Assembly (NCBI GenBank): GCA_934561555.1 | Contig: CAKTGQ010000003.1 | Location: 92,302 to 156,301, forward strand | DNA: 64,000 nucleotides | Source of the DNA: an uncultured Faecalibacterium sp. | GTDB lineage: Bacteria > Bacillota > Clostridia > Oscillospirales > Ruminococcaceae | Direction of reading: 5' to 3' | In this document: positions 17,111-25,462 of the stretch, piece after piece | Position numbering within the stretch: the first letter of the stretch is position 1 | Layout of the letters: every line of letters starts with the position of its first letter | Made by a program: the position numbers and the translations under genes | Notes under the pieces: model-generated | Database searches by the model: none | What the model was told of the DNA's origin: nothing | The model's input: the letters and a program-made list of their open reading frames with translations, nothing else

Positions 17111-18427
17111 ATGTTGAACAAGCTGAAACGTGCGGCGCTTGGCGCGCATACGCCGCATGACAAGGCAACTGCTGCAAGCAAACCTGTCCCGATGCCTCTG
17201 CCCGCGCAGGTACGCATCCTTATGAGCCAGCACATTGGCGCACCCGCCAAGGCACTGGTGAAAAAAGGCGATGAAGTGTTCGTTGGCACCAAGATCGGTG
17301 AGGCGGGCGGCTTTGTCTCCGCAAACATCCACTCCAGCGTTTCCGGTACGGTAGCTGCAGTGGAGGCTTTCCGTCTGTCCAATGGCCGTATGTGCGATTC
17401 TGTTGTCATCAAGACCGATGGCAAGCAGACCGTAGACCCGGCCGTCAAGGCACCGGAAGTCACCGATAAGGCCAGCTTCCTTGCTGCCGTGCGCGAGTGC
17501 GGTCTGGTCGGTCTGGGCGGCGCAGGCTTCCCCACCGATGTGAAGCTGCAGCCCAAGCAGCCGGTGGATACTTTGCTGATCAACGCCTCCGAGTGCGAGG
17601 TGTGGCTGACCAGCGACACGCAGGAGATGCTGGAGTGCAGCGATGATATCATCCGCGGCATCAAGGCTGTGCAGAAGTATACCGGTATCCCCAAGTGCAT
17701 CATTGGTATTGAGAACAACAAGCCCGAGTGCATCGACCTGCTGTGCAAAAAGACCAAGGACGACAGCGCTATCGAGGTAAAGCCCCTGCCCAGTGTCTAC
17801 GGTACCGGCGCAGAGCTGATCCTGATCGAGAAGTGCCTCGGCCGCGAGGTGCCCCACGGCGGTCTGCCCGCCGATGCAGGCGCTATCGTGATGAACGTGA
17901 CCAGCGTTTCCACGCTGGGTAAGTATCTGGCTACCGGTATGCCGGTGGTCCAGCGTACCATCACCGTGGACGGCGATGCCTGCGCAAAGCCCCAGAATGT
18001 TGTTGTGCCCGTGGGCACCGCCTATCAGGACATTCTGGACTATGTGGGCGTCAAGGGCGAGCTGGGCAAGGTGGTTGCCGGTGGTGCCATGATGGGCCCC
18101 GCTGTGGAGAACCTTTCCTACCCCACCACCAAGACCACTTCCGGTCTGATCCTGCTGAGCAAGGCTGCTGCACAGCCCGCACCGGTCAACCCCTGCATCC
18201 GCTGCGGCCGCTGCGTGGAGTACTGCCCCATGGGTCTGGAGCCCGTGGAGGTCAATCAGGCCTACGCCGCCCGCGATGTGCAGGAGCTGGGCAAGCTGCA
18301 CGCTGACTACTGCTTCAACTGCGGCAGCTGCTCCTTCGTCTGCCCGGCAAAGCGCCCGGTCACCCAGATGATGAGTCTGGCCAAGGCCTTCTATCTTGGC
18401 GAAATCAAAAAAGGAGGCAATAAGTAA
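17111..18427 (+). CDS. rnfC: Rnf complex subunit RnfC
   Basis: A 438-residue peripheral subunit of the Rnf ferredoxin:NAD+ oxidoreductase, carrying the NADH/FMN-binding domain and two 4Fe-4S clusters. Motifs are GLGGAGFPTDVKL (Gly-rich nucleotide site), CLGREVPHGGLPADAGAIVMNV, and the cluster motifs CIRCGRCVEYCP and CFNCGSCSFVCP near the C-terminus. The ATG at 17111 follows GGGGGAT at 8 bases; in-frame ATGs upstream are less well placed. It is the first gene of rnfCDGEAB and overlaps rnfD by one base. Confidence 0.93.
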   Translation: MLNKLKRAALGAHTPHDKATAASKPVPMPLPAQVRILMSQHIGAPAKALVKKGDEVFVGTKIGEAGGFVSANIHSSVSGTVAAVEAFRLSNGRMCDSVVIKTDGKQTVDPAVKAPEVTDKASFLAAVRECGLVGLGGAGFPTDVKLQPKQPVDTLLINASECEVWLTSDTQEMLECSDDIIRGIKAVQKYTGIPKCIIGIENNKPECIDLLCKKTKDDSAIEVKPLPSVYGTGAELILIEKCLGREVPHGGLPADAGAIVMNVTSVSTLGKYLATGMPVVQRTITVDGDACAKPQNVVVPVGTAYQDILDYVGVKGELGKVVAGGAMMGPAVENLSYPTTKTTSGLILLSKAAAQPAPVNPCIRCGRCVEYCPMGLEPVEVNQAYAARDVQELGKLHADYCFNCGSCSFVCPAKRPVTQMMSLAKAFYLGEIKKGGNK

Positions 18428-19386
18428 TGGATACGAAGCTTATTGTTTCGGCTTCCCCGCACGTCCGCAGTGACGAGACCACCCAGAGCCTGATGGCTAA
18501 CGTGATCGTTGCACTGTGCCCCTGCGTGGTTGCCTCTGCGATCATTTTCGGCGTGCGCGCCCTGCTGGTCACCGCCGTTTCCGTGGTGGCCTGTGTGGCC
18601 TTTGAGTGGCTGTACTGCAAGCTGCTGAAGCGCCCGAACCCCATCAGCGACCTGTCCGCTGTGGTCACCGGCATCATTCTGGCCATGAACGTGCCCGTGG
18701 GCATGCCCATCGGTCAGCTGATCATCGGCGATCTGGTGGCTATCATCGTTGTCAAGCAGCTGTTCGGCGGCATTGGCATGAACTTTGCAAACCCCGCTCT
18801 GGTGGGCCGTATCGTGCTGTTTATCAGCTTTGCCGGTTCCATGAATAAGTGGGTGTTCCCGGATGCAGCGGTGGACCAGCTGTCCAAGGCTACCCCGCTG
18901 GCTGTGGCAGATCCTTCCAAGCTGAGCCTGCTGGATCTGTTCATGGGCATCCACGGCGGTGTGCTGGGCGAGACCTGCGCACTGGCTATCGTGCTGGGCC
19001 TTGTCTATCTGGTGGCTACCAAGACCATCAGCATCGCCATCCCGGCTTCCTACGTTGGCAGCGTGTTCGTGTTCTACCTGATCGCTACCAAGGATCTGCA
19101 CACCGCACTGGTTGCTGTGCTGAGCGGCGGTCTGCTGTTCGGCGCTGTGTTCATGGCTACCGACTACGTTACCAGCCCCTTTACCCTGAAGGGCAAGCTG
19201 GTGTACGGCGTGTGCCTTGGCATCGTTACCTTTGCTATCCGCTACTGGGGCAGCTACACCGAGGGCGTGTCCTTCGCACTGCTGTTCATGAACCTGTGGG
19301 TCCCGTACATCAATGATCTGACCCGTCAGACCCCGTATGGCTATGTGAAGCCTGCAAAGAAAGCGAAGGAGGGTGCTGGCAAATGA
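18427..19386 (+). CDS. rnfD: Rnf complex subunit RnfD
   Basis: A 319-residue integral membrane subunit of the RnfD/NqrB family with about 10 membrane segments. The covalent FMN threonine is probably in LSKATPLAVAD. GGAGG in the end of rnfC serves as its ribosome site. It passes electrons through the membrane core and takes part in Na+ or H+ translocation. Confidence 0.92.
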   Translation: MDTKLIVSASPHVRSDETTQSLMANVIVALCPCVVASAIIFGVRALLVTAVSVVACVAFEWLYCKLLKRPNPISDLSAVVTGIILAMNVPVGMPIGQLIIGDLVAIIVVKQLFGGIGMNFANPALVGRIVLFISFAGSMNKWVFPDAAVDQLSKATPLAVADPSKLSLLDLFMGIHGGVLGETCALAIVLGLVYLVATKTISIAIPASYVGSVFVFYLIATKDLHTALVAVLSGGLLFGAVFMATDYVTSPFTLKGKLVYGVCLGIVTFAIRYWGSYTEGVSFALLFMNLWVPYINDLTRQTPYGYVKPAKKAKEGAGK

Positions 19387-19937
19387 GTAAGACTGCAAAT
19401 TCCAGCTGGGAAAGCACCGGTAAGCCCATCGTTGTGCTGACCGTCATCTCTCTGATCGTCAGCCTGCTGCTGGCTCTGGTGAACGGCATGACCGCTCCCG
19501 TTATCAAGGAGAACACCCGCCGCACCACGTTGGCTGCTTATGTCAGCGTGATGCCCTCTGTTTCGGACGCAGCTACGCTGGAGGAAGTTACCGATTACAC
19601 CACCGCCAATGTTACCGGCGTGGTGAAGGCGCAGGACGGCGGCATTGCCATCAAGGCCGAGGAAAAGGGCTTTGACGGCGGCATTCTGACCGTCATCATG
19701 GGCTTCGACGCCAACGGCGCCGAGACCGGCATCTGGGTGGACGCTTCTACCCAGACCAAGGGCATCGGCTCCAATGTGTCCACCGAGGACTATCTGGCAC
19801 AGTTCAACGGCATGGACGGCACCAAGAACATTGTGATGAATCAGGATTTCGATGCGTACAGTGGCGCAACCATTTCGTCCACCGCTCTGTTTGCTGCCAT
19901 CAATGATTGTATCAACTGCTTCAACGAGCTGGCATAA
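19383..19937 (+). CDS. rnfG: Rnf complex subunit RnfG
   Basis: A 184-residue subunit with one N-terminal membrane helix and an outward-facing FMN domain. The FMN attachment motif SGATISSTAL near the C-terminus is present. Its start overlaps the end of rnfD (ATGA). Confidence 0.92.
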   Translation: MSKTANSSWESTGKPIVVLTVISLIVSLLLALVNGMTAPVIKENTRRTTLAAYVSVMPSVSDAATLEEVTDYTTANVTGVVKAQDGGIAIKAEEKGFDGGILTVIMGFDANGAETGIWVDASTQTKGIGSNVSTEDYLAQFNGMDGTKNIVMNQDFDAYSGATISSTALFAAINDCINCFNELA

Positions 19938-19954
19938 AAGGAGGTTGGTAAGAA

Positions 19955-20620
19955 ATGGCACAAGAAAATAAGTCCAAGGTAAGCATCCTTACCAACGGCA
20001 TCATCAAAGAAAACCCTGTTCTGCGTCTGGTTCTGGGCACCTGCTCCATTCTGGCCGTTACCACGGCAGTTTCCAACGCACTGGGCATGGGCGCAGCCTT
20101 CACCTTCGTGCTGGTGTGCTCCAATATCATGATCTCCCTGCTGCGCAAGGTGATCCCCGGCAAGGTGCATCTGCCCTGCTACATCGTCATCATTGCAGGC
20201 TTCGTGACCATCGTGCAGATGTTCATGCAGGCCTACATGGAAAGCCTGTACAACGCACTGGGCGTGTTCCTGCCCCTGATCGTTGTCAACTGTATCATTC
20301 TGGGCCGTGCCGAGATGTTCGCCTGCAAGAACAATGTGGTGGATTCCGCACTGGACGGCGTGGGCATGGGCCTCGGCTACACCCTCACCGCTACCCTGAT
20401 GGCCTCCATCCGTGAGATCCTGGGCAGCGGCACTTGGCTGGGCTTCCAGATCATTCCGGAAAGCGTTGCCAAGGTGTCCATCATGACGCAGGCTCCCGGC
20501 GCCTTCTTCTGCTACGGCATCCTGATGGCAGGCTGCATCTGGCTGGAAGGCAAGCTGGACGCGCGCATCGAGCGCAAGAGCTGCTGTGATCTTGACAATC
20601 TGAAGAAGGAGGCGGAATAA
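19955..20620 (+). CDS. rnfE: Rnf complex subunit RnfE
   Basis: A 221-residue membrane subunit with six predicted helices (RnfE/NqrD family). Family blocks are the NPVLRLVLGTCSILAVTT N-terminus, the helix pair ending VNCIILGRAEMFACKN, and DGVGMGLGYT. AAGGAGG precedes the ATG. RnfA and RnfE together hold a membrane 2Fe-2S site in this family. Confidence 0.92.
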   Translation: MAQENKSKVSILTNGIIKENPVLRLVLGTCSILAVTTAVSNALGMGAAFTFVLVCSNIMISLLRKVIPGKVHLPCYIVIIAGFVTIVQMFMQAYMESLYNALGVFLPLIVVNCIILGRAEMFACKNNVVDSALDGVGMGLGYTLTATLMASIREILGSGTWLGFQIIPESVAKVSIMTQAPGAFFCYGILMAGCIWLEGKLDARIERKSCCDLDNLKKEAE

Positions 20621-20621
20621 G

Positions 20622-21254
20622 ATGCTCGTCAAACTCGCTGCGATCTTCTTCAGCATGATCCTTGTCAACAACTATGTGCTGGTGAAGTTCTACGGTATCT
20701 GCCCGTTCCTGGGCGTTTCCAAAAAGCTGGATTCCGCTGTGGGTATGTCCGGTGCTGTCATCTTTGTTATGTTCATGGCAACGGCCGTTACCTTCCCCAT
20801 CCAGATCTTCATCCTCGAGCCGGCAGAGCTGGGCTATCTGCAGACCATCGTGTTCATTCTGGTCATCGCTGTGCTGGTGCAGTTCATCGAGATCTTCCTC
20901 AAGAAGTACATCGTTGCACTGTATAACTCGCTGGGCGTTTATCTGCCCCTGATCACCACCAACTGCTGCGTGCTGGCAGTTACCATTCTGGTCGTGGGCG
21001 ACTACGGCGCAGATGTGGCTGCACACGGCTTCGGCTACGCCTACATCGAGGCTCTGATCTGCGCCATCGGCGCAGGCTGCGGCTTTATGCTGGCCATGGT
21101 CATGTTCAGCGGCGTGCGTAAGCGCGTGGAAGCCTGCGATCCCCCGGCACCCTTCAAGGGCCTGCCCATCACCCTGATCGCAGCTGCAATCACCAGCCTG
21201 TCCTTCATGGGCTTCGGCGGCATCGTCGAAAACCTGTTCAATGTTACGCTGTAA
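20622..21254 (+). CDS. rnfA: Rnf complex subunit RnfA
   Basis: A 210-residue six-helix membrane subunit (RnfA/NqrE family). NNYVLVKFYGICPFLGVSKK near the N-terminus and YLPLITTNCCVLAVT contain the conserved membrane cysteines. AAGGAGG lies in the end of rnfE, one base upstream. Confidence 0.93.
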   Translation: MLVKLAAIFFSMILVNNYVLVKFYGICPFLGVSKKLDSAVGMSGAVIFVMFMATAVTFPIQIFILEPAELGYLQTIVFILVIAVLVQFIEIFLKKYIVALYNSLGVYLPLITTNCCVLAVTILVVGDYGADVAAHGFGYAYIEALICAIGAGCGFMLAMVMFSGVRKRVEACDPPAPFKGLPITLIAAAITSLSFMGFGGIVENLFNVTL

Positions 21255-21269
21255 GGGAGGAACAGGACT

Positions 21270-22157
21270 ATGAATATTGTATCTGCTGTTATCCTGTGCA
21301 CCATCGTGGGCGCTGTGGGTGCTATCATTCTGGTAGCTGCCGCAAAGTTCATGGCGGTGGAGGAAGACCCCCGCATTGAGGAAGTTTCCGCCTGTCTGGC
21401 CGGTGCAAACTGCGGCGGCTGCGGCTACGCCGGCTGTGCCGACTACGCCAAGGCTGTTGTTCTGGACGGCGTGCCCTGCGACAAGTGCGCACCCGGCGGC
21501 CCCAAGGCTGCCGCTGCCATTGCCAAGATCATGGGCGGCGAAGCAAGCGCCGTAGAGAAGAAGGCTGTTGTGCAGTGTCAGGGCAGCTCCGAGCACTGCA
21601 AGCCCGCCTACGACTACAAGGGCATCCAGACCTGCGCTGCTGCGGCAGCCCTGTACGGCGGCCCCAAGACCTGCTCCTTCGCCTGCATCGGTCTGGGCGA
21701 CTGCACCAAGGTGTGTAAGTTCGACGCTATCCACATCGTGGACGGTGTGGCTAAGGTGGATAAGGACAAGTGCACCGGCTGTGGTGCCTGTGCCAACATC
21801 TGCCCCAAGCAGGTCATTATGATCGATGTCGGCGGCCCCCGCAAGCCGGTGGTCATGTGCTCCAACAAGGACAAGGGTGCTGTGGCAAACAAGCTGTGCA
21901 CCACCTCCTGCATCGCCTGCGGCATGTGCGAGCGCACCTGTAAGTTCGATGCCATCCACGTTGTGGACGGCGTGGCACGCGTTGATTACGACAAGTGCAA
22001 GGGCTGCGGTATGTGCGCCCAGAAGTGCCCCAAGCACATCATCCTGTTCCCGCTGAAGGACGACCCCAATCCCCCGAAGCCCGTGGTGAAGCCCGCCGCT
22101 CCCGCTGCAAAGCCGGAAGCCAAGGCTGAGGCAAAGCCCGAGACCAAGGCAGAGTAA
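21270..22157 (+). CDS. rnfB: Rnf complex subunit RnfB
   Basis: A 295-residue ferredoxin-like electron-entry subunit: an N-terminal membrane helix (about 5-27), a 4Fe-4S domain CLAGANCGGCGYAGC, then several CxxCxxC-type motifs (CTGCGACANICP, CIACGMCERTC, CKGCGMCAQKCP). The C-terminal tail of about 35 residues is rich in Lys, Pro, Ala and Glu and looks disordered. It is the last gene of the operon and is followed by a terminator. Confidence 0.93.
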   Translation: MNIVSAVILCTIVGAVGAIILVAAAKFMAVEEDPRIEEVSACLAGANCGGCGYAGCADYAKAVVLDGVPCDKCAPGGPKAAAAIAKIMGGEASAVEKKAVVQCQGSSEHCKPAYDYKGIQTCAAAAALYGGPKTCSFACIGLGDCTKVCKFDAIHIVDGVAKVDKDKCTGCGACANICPKQVIMIDVGGPRKPVVMCSNKDKGAVANKLCTTSCIACGMCERTCKFDAIHVVDGVARVDYDKCKGCGMCAQKCPKHIILFPLKDDPNPPKPVVKPAAPAAKPEAKAEAKPETKAE

Positions 22158-22167
22158 ACTGTAAACC

Positions 22168-22203
22168 AAAGCCCGCCGTGCGCAACGCCCGGCGGGCTTT
22201 TTG
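22168..22203 (+). terminator. Terminator of the rnf operon
   Basis: AAAGCCCGCCG and CGGCGGGCTTT stem, then TTTTG. Confidence 0.85.
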
Positions 22204-22211
22204 TATAAAAA

Positions 22212-22525
22212 TGATTGGGAATGCCCTCCGCGTTGCTCTGGGCATCTTCAGCGGAAAGATTATTATTATAATTTGTGGTTCGAAAACGTCTGCGGACGTT
22301 TTTGAACTACTTTTTCACAGGAGGGGCTGAGAAGGCAAACGGTAACGCACTCCGCAGCGCCGCGTTTCCGAAGGAAGCGGCGCTGCAAATGTAGTTTACC
22401 ATTACGACCCTTCTCGTGAAAATGGCAGAACGGAACGCCCGCAGGCGTTCCGTTCTGCCGAAATCTAAAATAAATTTTCCTTAAATCATGCCCAGAGCGC
22501 AAGCGGAGGGCATTTTAAATCGTCC
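22212..22525. repeat. Composite palindromic element between rnfB and birA
   Basis: This gap holds two oppositely oriented copies of a roughly 95-base repeat (22212-22302 and 22425-22525) flanking a long imperfect palindrome (22311-22422). Each outer copy has a hairpin whose 4-base loop is CGCA (TGCG inverted), an A/T-rich linker, and a second hairpin ATGCCC...GGGCAT around AGAGC. The central palindrome pairs TTTTTCAC and GAGAAGG with CCTTCTC and GTGAAAA, with a GCAGCGCCGC/GCGGCGCTGC core. No convincing gene is present; a 78-codon minus-strand frame is a by-product of the palindrome. Confidence 0.7.
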
Positions 22526-22535
22526 GCTCTCCCGT

Positions 22536-23498
22536 TTATTCCGTCTTGGTGGGACGGATGGTCACCTCGCCGCAGCGCAGCGCCTCGGTGCGGCCGCCCT
22601 CCCGCTGCACCACCAGCCGCCCGGTGTCGTCAATGGAAAGCGCCTGCGCGGCGTAGGTCTCGGTGCCGATGCACACGGTCACCCAGTGGCCGGGCACAAA
22701 GCAGCGGGCGCGGTACTCGTCCAGACAGGCAAAGTCCGGGCAGAGTGCCAACAGCTCCCGCCCGATGGCACCTGCCAGCGCCGCCCGGCTTACCGGGGCG
22801 GGGCCGCCGGGGTATAGGCTGCCTGCTTTGGCGGCGAGCTCCGGGGGAAAGTCCTCCGCCGTGGCGGTCAAATTTAGTCCGATGCCCACCACCAGCCATT
22901 CCAGCTGGCCGCTTTCAAGGTCGGTGCCGGCTTCGGTCAGAATGCCGCACACTTTTTTGCCCTTGTAATACAGGTCGTTCACCCACTTGATGGCAAGCTC
23001 CAGCCCGCACAGCGTCTGCACCGCCCGGCACACCGCCACCGCCGCGCCGATGGTGGCGGTCTGGGCGTTGGCGGCGGGCAGCGGCGGGCGCAGCACCACC
23101 GAGCAGTATACCCCCTTGCCCGCCGGGCTGGCAAAGCTGCGCCCCAGCCGCCCGCGCCCGGCGGTCTGCCCGCCCGCCAGCACCAGCGTGCCGTGGGCAG
23201 CGCCTTCCAGCGCCAGCAGCTTTGCGGTGCGGTTGGTGCTTTCCAGCGTGTCGTACAGCAGCACCGGGGCGGGGTAGGGGCCTACCGCCTCGGTGCAGAA
23301 GGGGTCGCCGCCCAGCAGACGGTACCCCCGGCGGGAGGCGGCTTCCAGCGCGTAACCCTGCGCGGTAAGCGCCGCAGCCGCCTTGTGCACGGCAGCGCGG
23401 CTGACCCCCAGCTGCTGCGCCAGCTGCTGGCCGGAAATATATGCGCCCTCGGCGGCGCTGAGCGCCTGTAAAAGCGCCTGACGGGTGGTAGAAGCCAT
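22536..23498 (-). CDS. birA: Bifunctional biotin ligase / biotin repressor BirA
   Basis: A 320-residue protein with an N-terminal winged helix (about 1-60, ISGQQLAQQLGVSRAAVHK) and a biotin-protein ligase domain: GRGRLGRSFASPAGKGVY (the ATP/biotin loop), KWVNDLYYKGKKVCGILTE, and a C-terminal SH3-like domain. It links biotin to carboxylase carrier proteins and, in two-domain form, can repress biotin genes. It is monocistronic and convergent with rnf. Confidence 0.92.
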   Translation of the reverse strand: MASTTRQALLQALSAAEGAYISGQQLAQQLGVSRAAVHKAAAALTAQGYALEAASRRGYRLLGGDPFCTEAVGPYPAPVLLYDTLESTNRTAKLLALEGAAHGTLVLAGGQTAGRGRLGRSFASPAGKGVYCSVVLRPPLPAANAQTATIGAAVAVCRAVQTLCGLELAIKWVNDLYYKGKKVCGILTEAGTDLESGQLEWLVVGIGLNLTATAEDFPPELAAKAGSLYPGGPAPVSRAALAGAIGRELLALCPDFACLDEYRARCFVPGHWVTVCIGTETYAAQALSIDDTGRLVVQREGGRTEALRCGEVTIRPTKTE

Positions 23499-23671
23499 GG
23501 CGAAAATCCTCCCTGTGTGCTATACTGCTATTGTACCATATCTGCGGCAGAAGAAAAAGTTTGAAAAAATTTTAGTTTTTATGCAGGAACCGCCGCCGCT
23601 CCCTCGTATTAAAGACAGAAGGGCGGCGCAGAGCAGCGCATCCAAGACCGGAAAGGAGGCCGTGCAGCGCG

Positions 23672-24217
23672 TTGACAACACAGGAATTCAGCACGATGGT
23701 GCAGAAATATCAGGCGCTCGTGTACACGGTCTGCCACCAGCTGGTACCGGATGTACAGGAAGCGCAGGACCTGACGCAGGAGACTTTTCTGGCAGCGTGG
23801 CGGGCCATCGACCGCTGCCCGCCCGGCTTTGAAAAGCAATGGCTGGCGCGTATCGCCGCCAACAAAGCCAAGGACTATCTGCGCAGCGCGTGGGTGCGCA
23901 AGATGAACACCCCCGGCGATGAGGTGCTGGCGCTGGAAGGCGCGCCGCCCGGTATGCAGCCGGAACAGCAGGTGCTGGAAGCGCTGGGCGAAGAGGAACT
24001 TACGGAGATGATCTTAAATCTGCGGGAGCCCTACCACACACCCTGCCGTCTGGTGCTGCTGGAACAGCACACCATGGCCGAAGCGGCAAGACTATGCGGC
24101 CGCCCGCCCAAAACGGTGGAAGCGCAGCTCTACCGCGCCAAAAAGATGCTGGCGCAGCAGATTTTGCAAAACGACCGCATACCCTGTGAAAGGAGGAGCG
24201 TACATGGAACTGTTTGA
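23672..24217 (+). CDS. ECF-type sigma-70 factor
   Basis: A 181-residue sigma factor. Region 2 is MVQKYQALVYTVCHQLVPDVQEAQDLTQETFLAAWRAI and region 4 has the helix-turn-helix TMAEAARLCGRPPKTVEAQLYRAKKML. It probably starts at TTG (23672), 12 bases after AAAGGAGG; an ATG eight codons later is the alternative. It overlaps a zinc anti-sigma gene by 14 bases, so the two are co-expressed and the sigma factor should be held by it. Confidence 0.85.
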   Translation: MTTQEFSTMVQKYQALVYTVCHQLVPDVQEAQDLTQETFLAAWRAIDRCPPGFEKQWLARIAANKAKDYLRSAWVRKMNTPGDEVLALEGAPPGMQPEQQVLEALGEEELTEMILNLREPYHTPCRLVLLEQHTMAEAARLCGRPPKTVEAQLYRAKKMLAQQILQNDRIPCERRSVHGTV

Positions 24218-24725
24218 CGCAAAAGGCTGTCTGAGCGAGGAAGGTTTACAGGCACTGGTCGGCGGGCAATTGGACGAAACGCAGCGGCTGGAAGCCGCCG
24301 AGCACCTTGCCTACTGCGACCGCTGCATGGACCGCTACACCGCTCTGTTGACCGACGATGTGCTGGAACAGCCGCCGCGCTCCGCCCGGGGCGCGGTGAT
24401 GGGCACCATCTGGATACGGCTGATGCAGAACACATGGGGACGCACCGCTGTGGCGACCGTAGCCGCCGTGCTGGCGCTGACCATGTGGCGTGCCGGTACG
24501 CTGGAACAGATCTTGCACACCGGGCAGCAGCTGAACACATGGCTGCCGCAGACCACACAGCAGACCGAACCGGAGCTGCTGGGCAAGCCGGTGAACGATA
24601 AAGCCCCGCAGCCATCCACCGCTCCGCTGGGCAAGCCCATAGAGGACAAAAAGCAGCTGACCGAAAAACTATCCGATGCACTGGACGCGCTTTTGCACCA
24701 CAGTGCAGACACCACTGAGAAATGA
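24204..24725 (+). CDS. Zinc-binding anti-sigma factor, membrane-anchored
   Basis: A 173-residue protein whose N-terminal domain has the HxxxCxxC zinc motif (HLAYCDRC, about 30-37) of anti-sigma (zf-HC2) proteins. A single membrane helix follows (TAVATVAAVLALTMWRAG), with an outer C-terminal part rich in Gln, Pro and Lys that repeats LGKPV/LGKPI. AAAGGAGG precedes the ATG. The repeated LGKP(V/I)(N/E)DK units in the outer part are unusual and could be a wall- or signal-sensing tail. Confidence 0.75.
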   Translation: MELFDAKGCLSEEGLQALVGGQLDETQRLEAAEHLAYCDRCMDRYTALLTDDVLEQPPRSARGAVMGTIWIRLMQNTWGRTAVATVAAVLALTMWRAGTLEQILHTGQQLNTWLPQTTQQTEPELLGKPVNDKAPQPSTAPLGKPIEDKKQLTEKLSDALDALLHHSADTTEK

Positions 24726-24736
24726 GGGAACTGATT

Positions 24737-25462
24737 ATGAAGAAAAACGGGATCCTGACCCTGCTGTTTGCCTGCATCCCCGGTGCGGGACAGATGTATC
24801 AGGGCTATATGAAGCGGGGACTCTCGCTCATCACCATGTTCTGCCTGTTCATTATCCTAGGCAGCACCACGGGGCTGGACGCGCTGGTAGTCGGCTGCAT
24901 CGTTGTGTATATGTACAGCTTTTTCGATACCTTCAACCTCCGCGCACAGCTGGCGGCAGAAAAAGCCCCGGAGGATGATTATCTGGTGCACTTTAATTGG
25001 CGCGATGCCCGCATGACCCAGTTCATGGGCGAGAGCCACAAGCTAGTGGGCTGGGGGCTCATCGCACTGGGCGCGATCGTGTTCTACAACAACATCATCA
25101 TGCGGGTGCTGGGCGATGTGATGTGGCGCTGGGGACAGGATAACCCGGTTTTCCGCGCTATCTACCTGATGCTGGATTCCCTGCCGCAGATCGTGGTCTG
25201 TGTGGCGCTGATCGTGTGCGGCATGTGGCTGGTGCGCGGCCCGAAAAACAAAAAGGGCAAGCAGCCCCCTGAAGAGGAGACCGAGGAAGCCGAGGACTTC
25301 CATGCCTACACGGCTGCGCCGCAGGCTGAGGATGCAGAGGACACCGCAGATACGGACACCCATTTTGCCATGCCGGAACTTTCGGCACTGCTGGGGGAGC
25401 CGGTGACCGGCGCAGAGCAGGACGAGACCCCTGCGGAGGATGACGATGACCGAGCAGAATAA
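24737..25462 (+). CDS. Membrane protein with TM2-like N-terminus
   Basis: A 241-residue protein. The N-terminal section ACIPGAGQMYQGYMKRGLSLI is typical of TM2-like domains. Four hydrophobic segments are visible, followed by a highly acidic C-terminal tail of about 65 residues (EEETEEAEDFHAY...). The start is taken at the ATG 7 bases after GAGGGA. It is the third gene of the sigma operon, so probably a target or part of the sensing unit. Confidence 0.65.
   Translation: MKKNGILTLLFACIPGAGQMYQGYMKRGLSLITMFCLFIILGSTTGLDALVVGCIVVYMYSFFDTFNLRAQLAAEKAPEDDYLVHFNWRDARMTQFMGESHKLVGWGLIALGAIVFYNNIIMRVLGDVMWRWGQDNPVFRAIYLMLDSLPQIVVCVALIVCGMWLVRGPKNKKGKQPPEEETEEAEDFHAYTAAPQAEDAEDTADTDTHFAMPELSALLGEPVTGAEQDETPAEDDDDRAE

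Noticed and set aside
22266-22502. A 78-codon minus-strand reading frame in the palindromic element
   Set aside because: It spans both palindrome arms, has no good ribosome site, and the composition is explained by the repeats.
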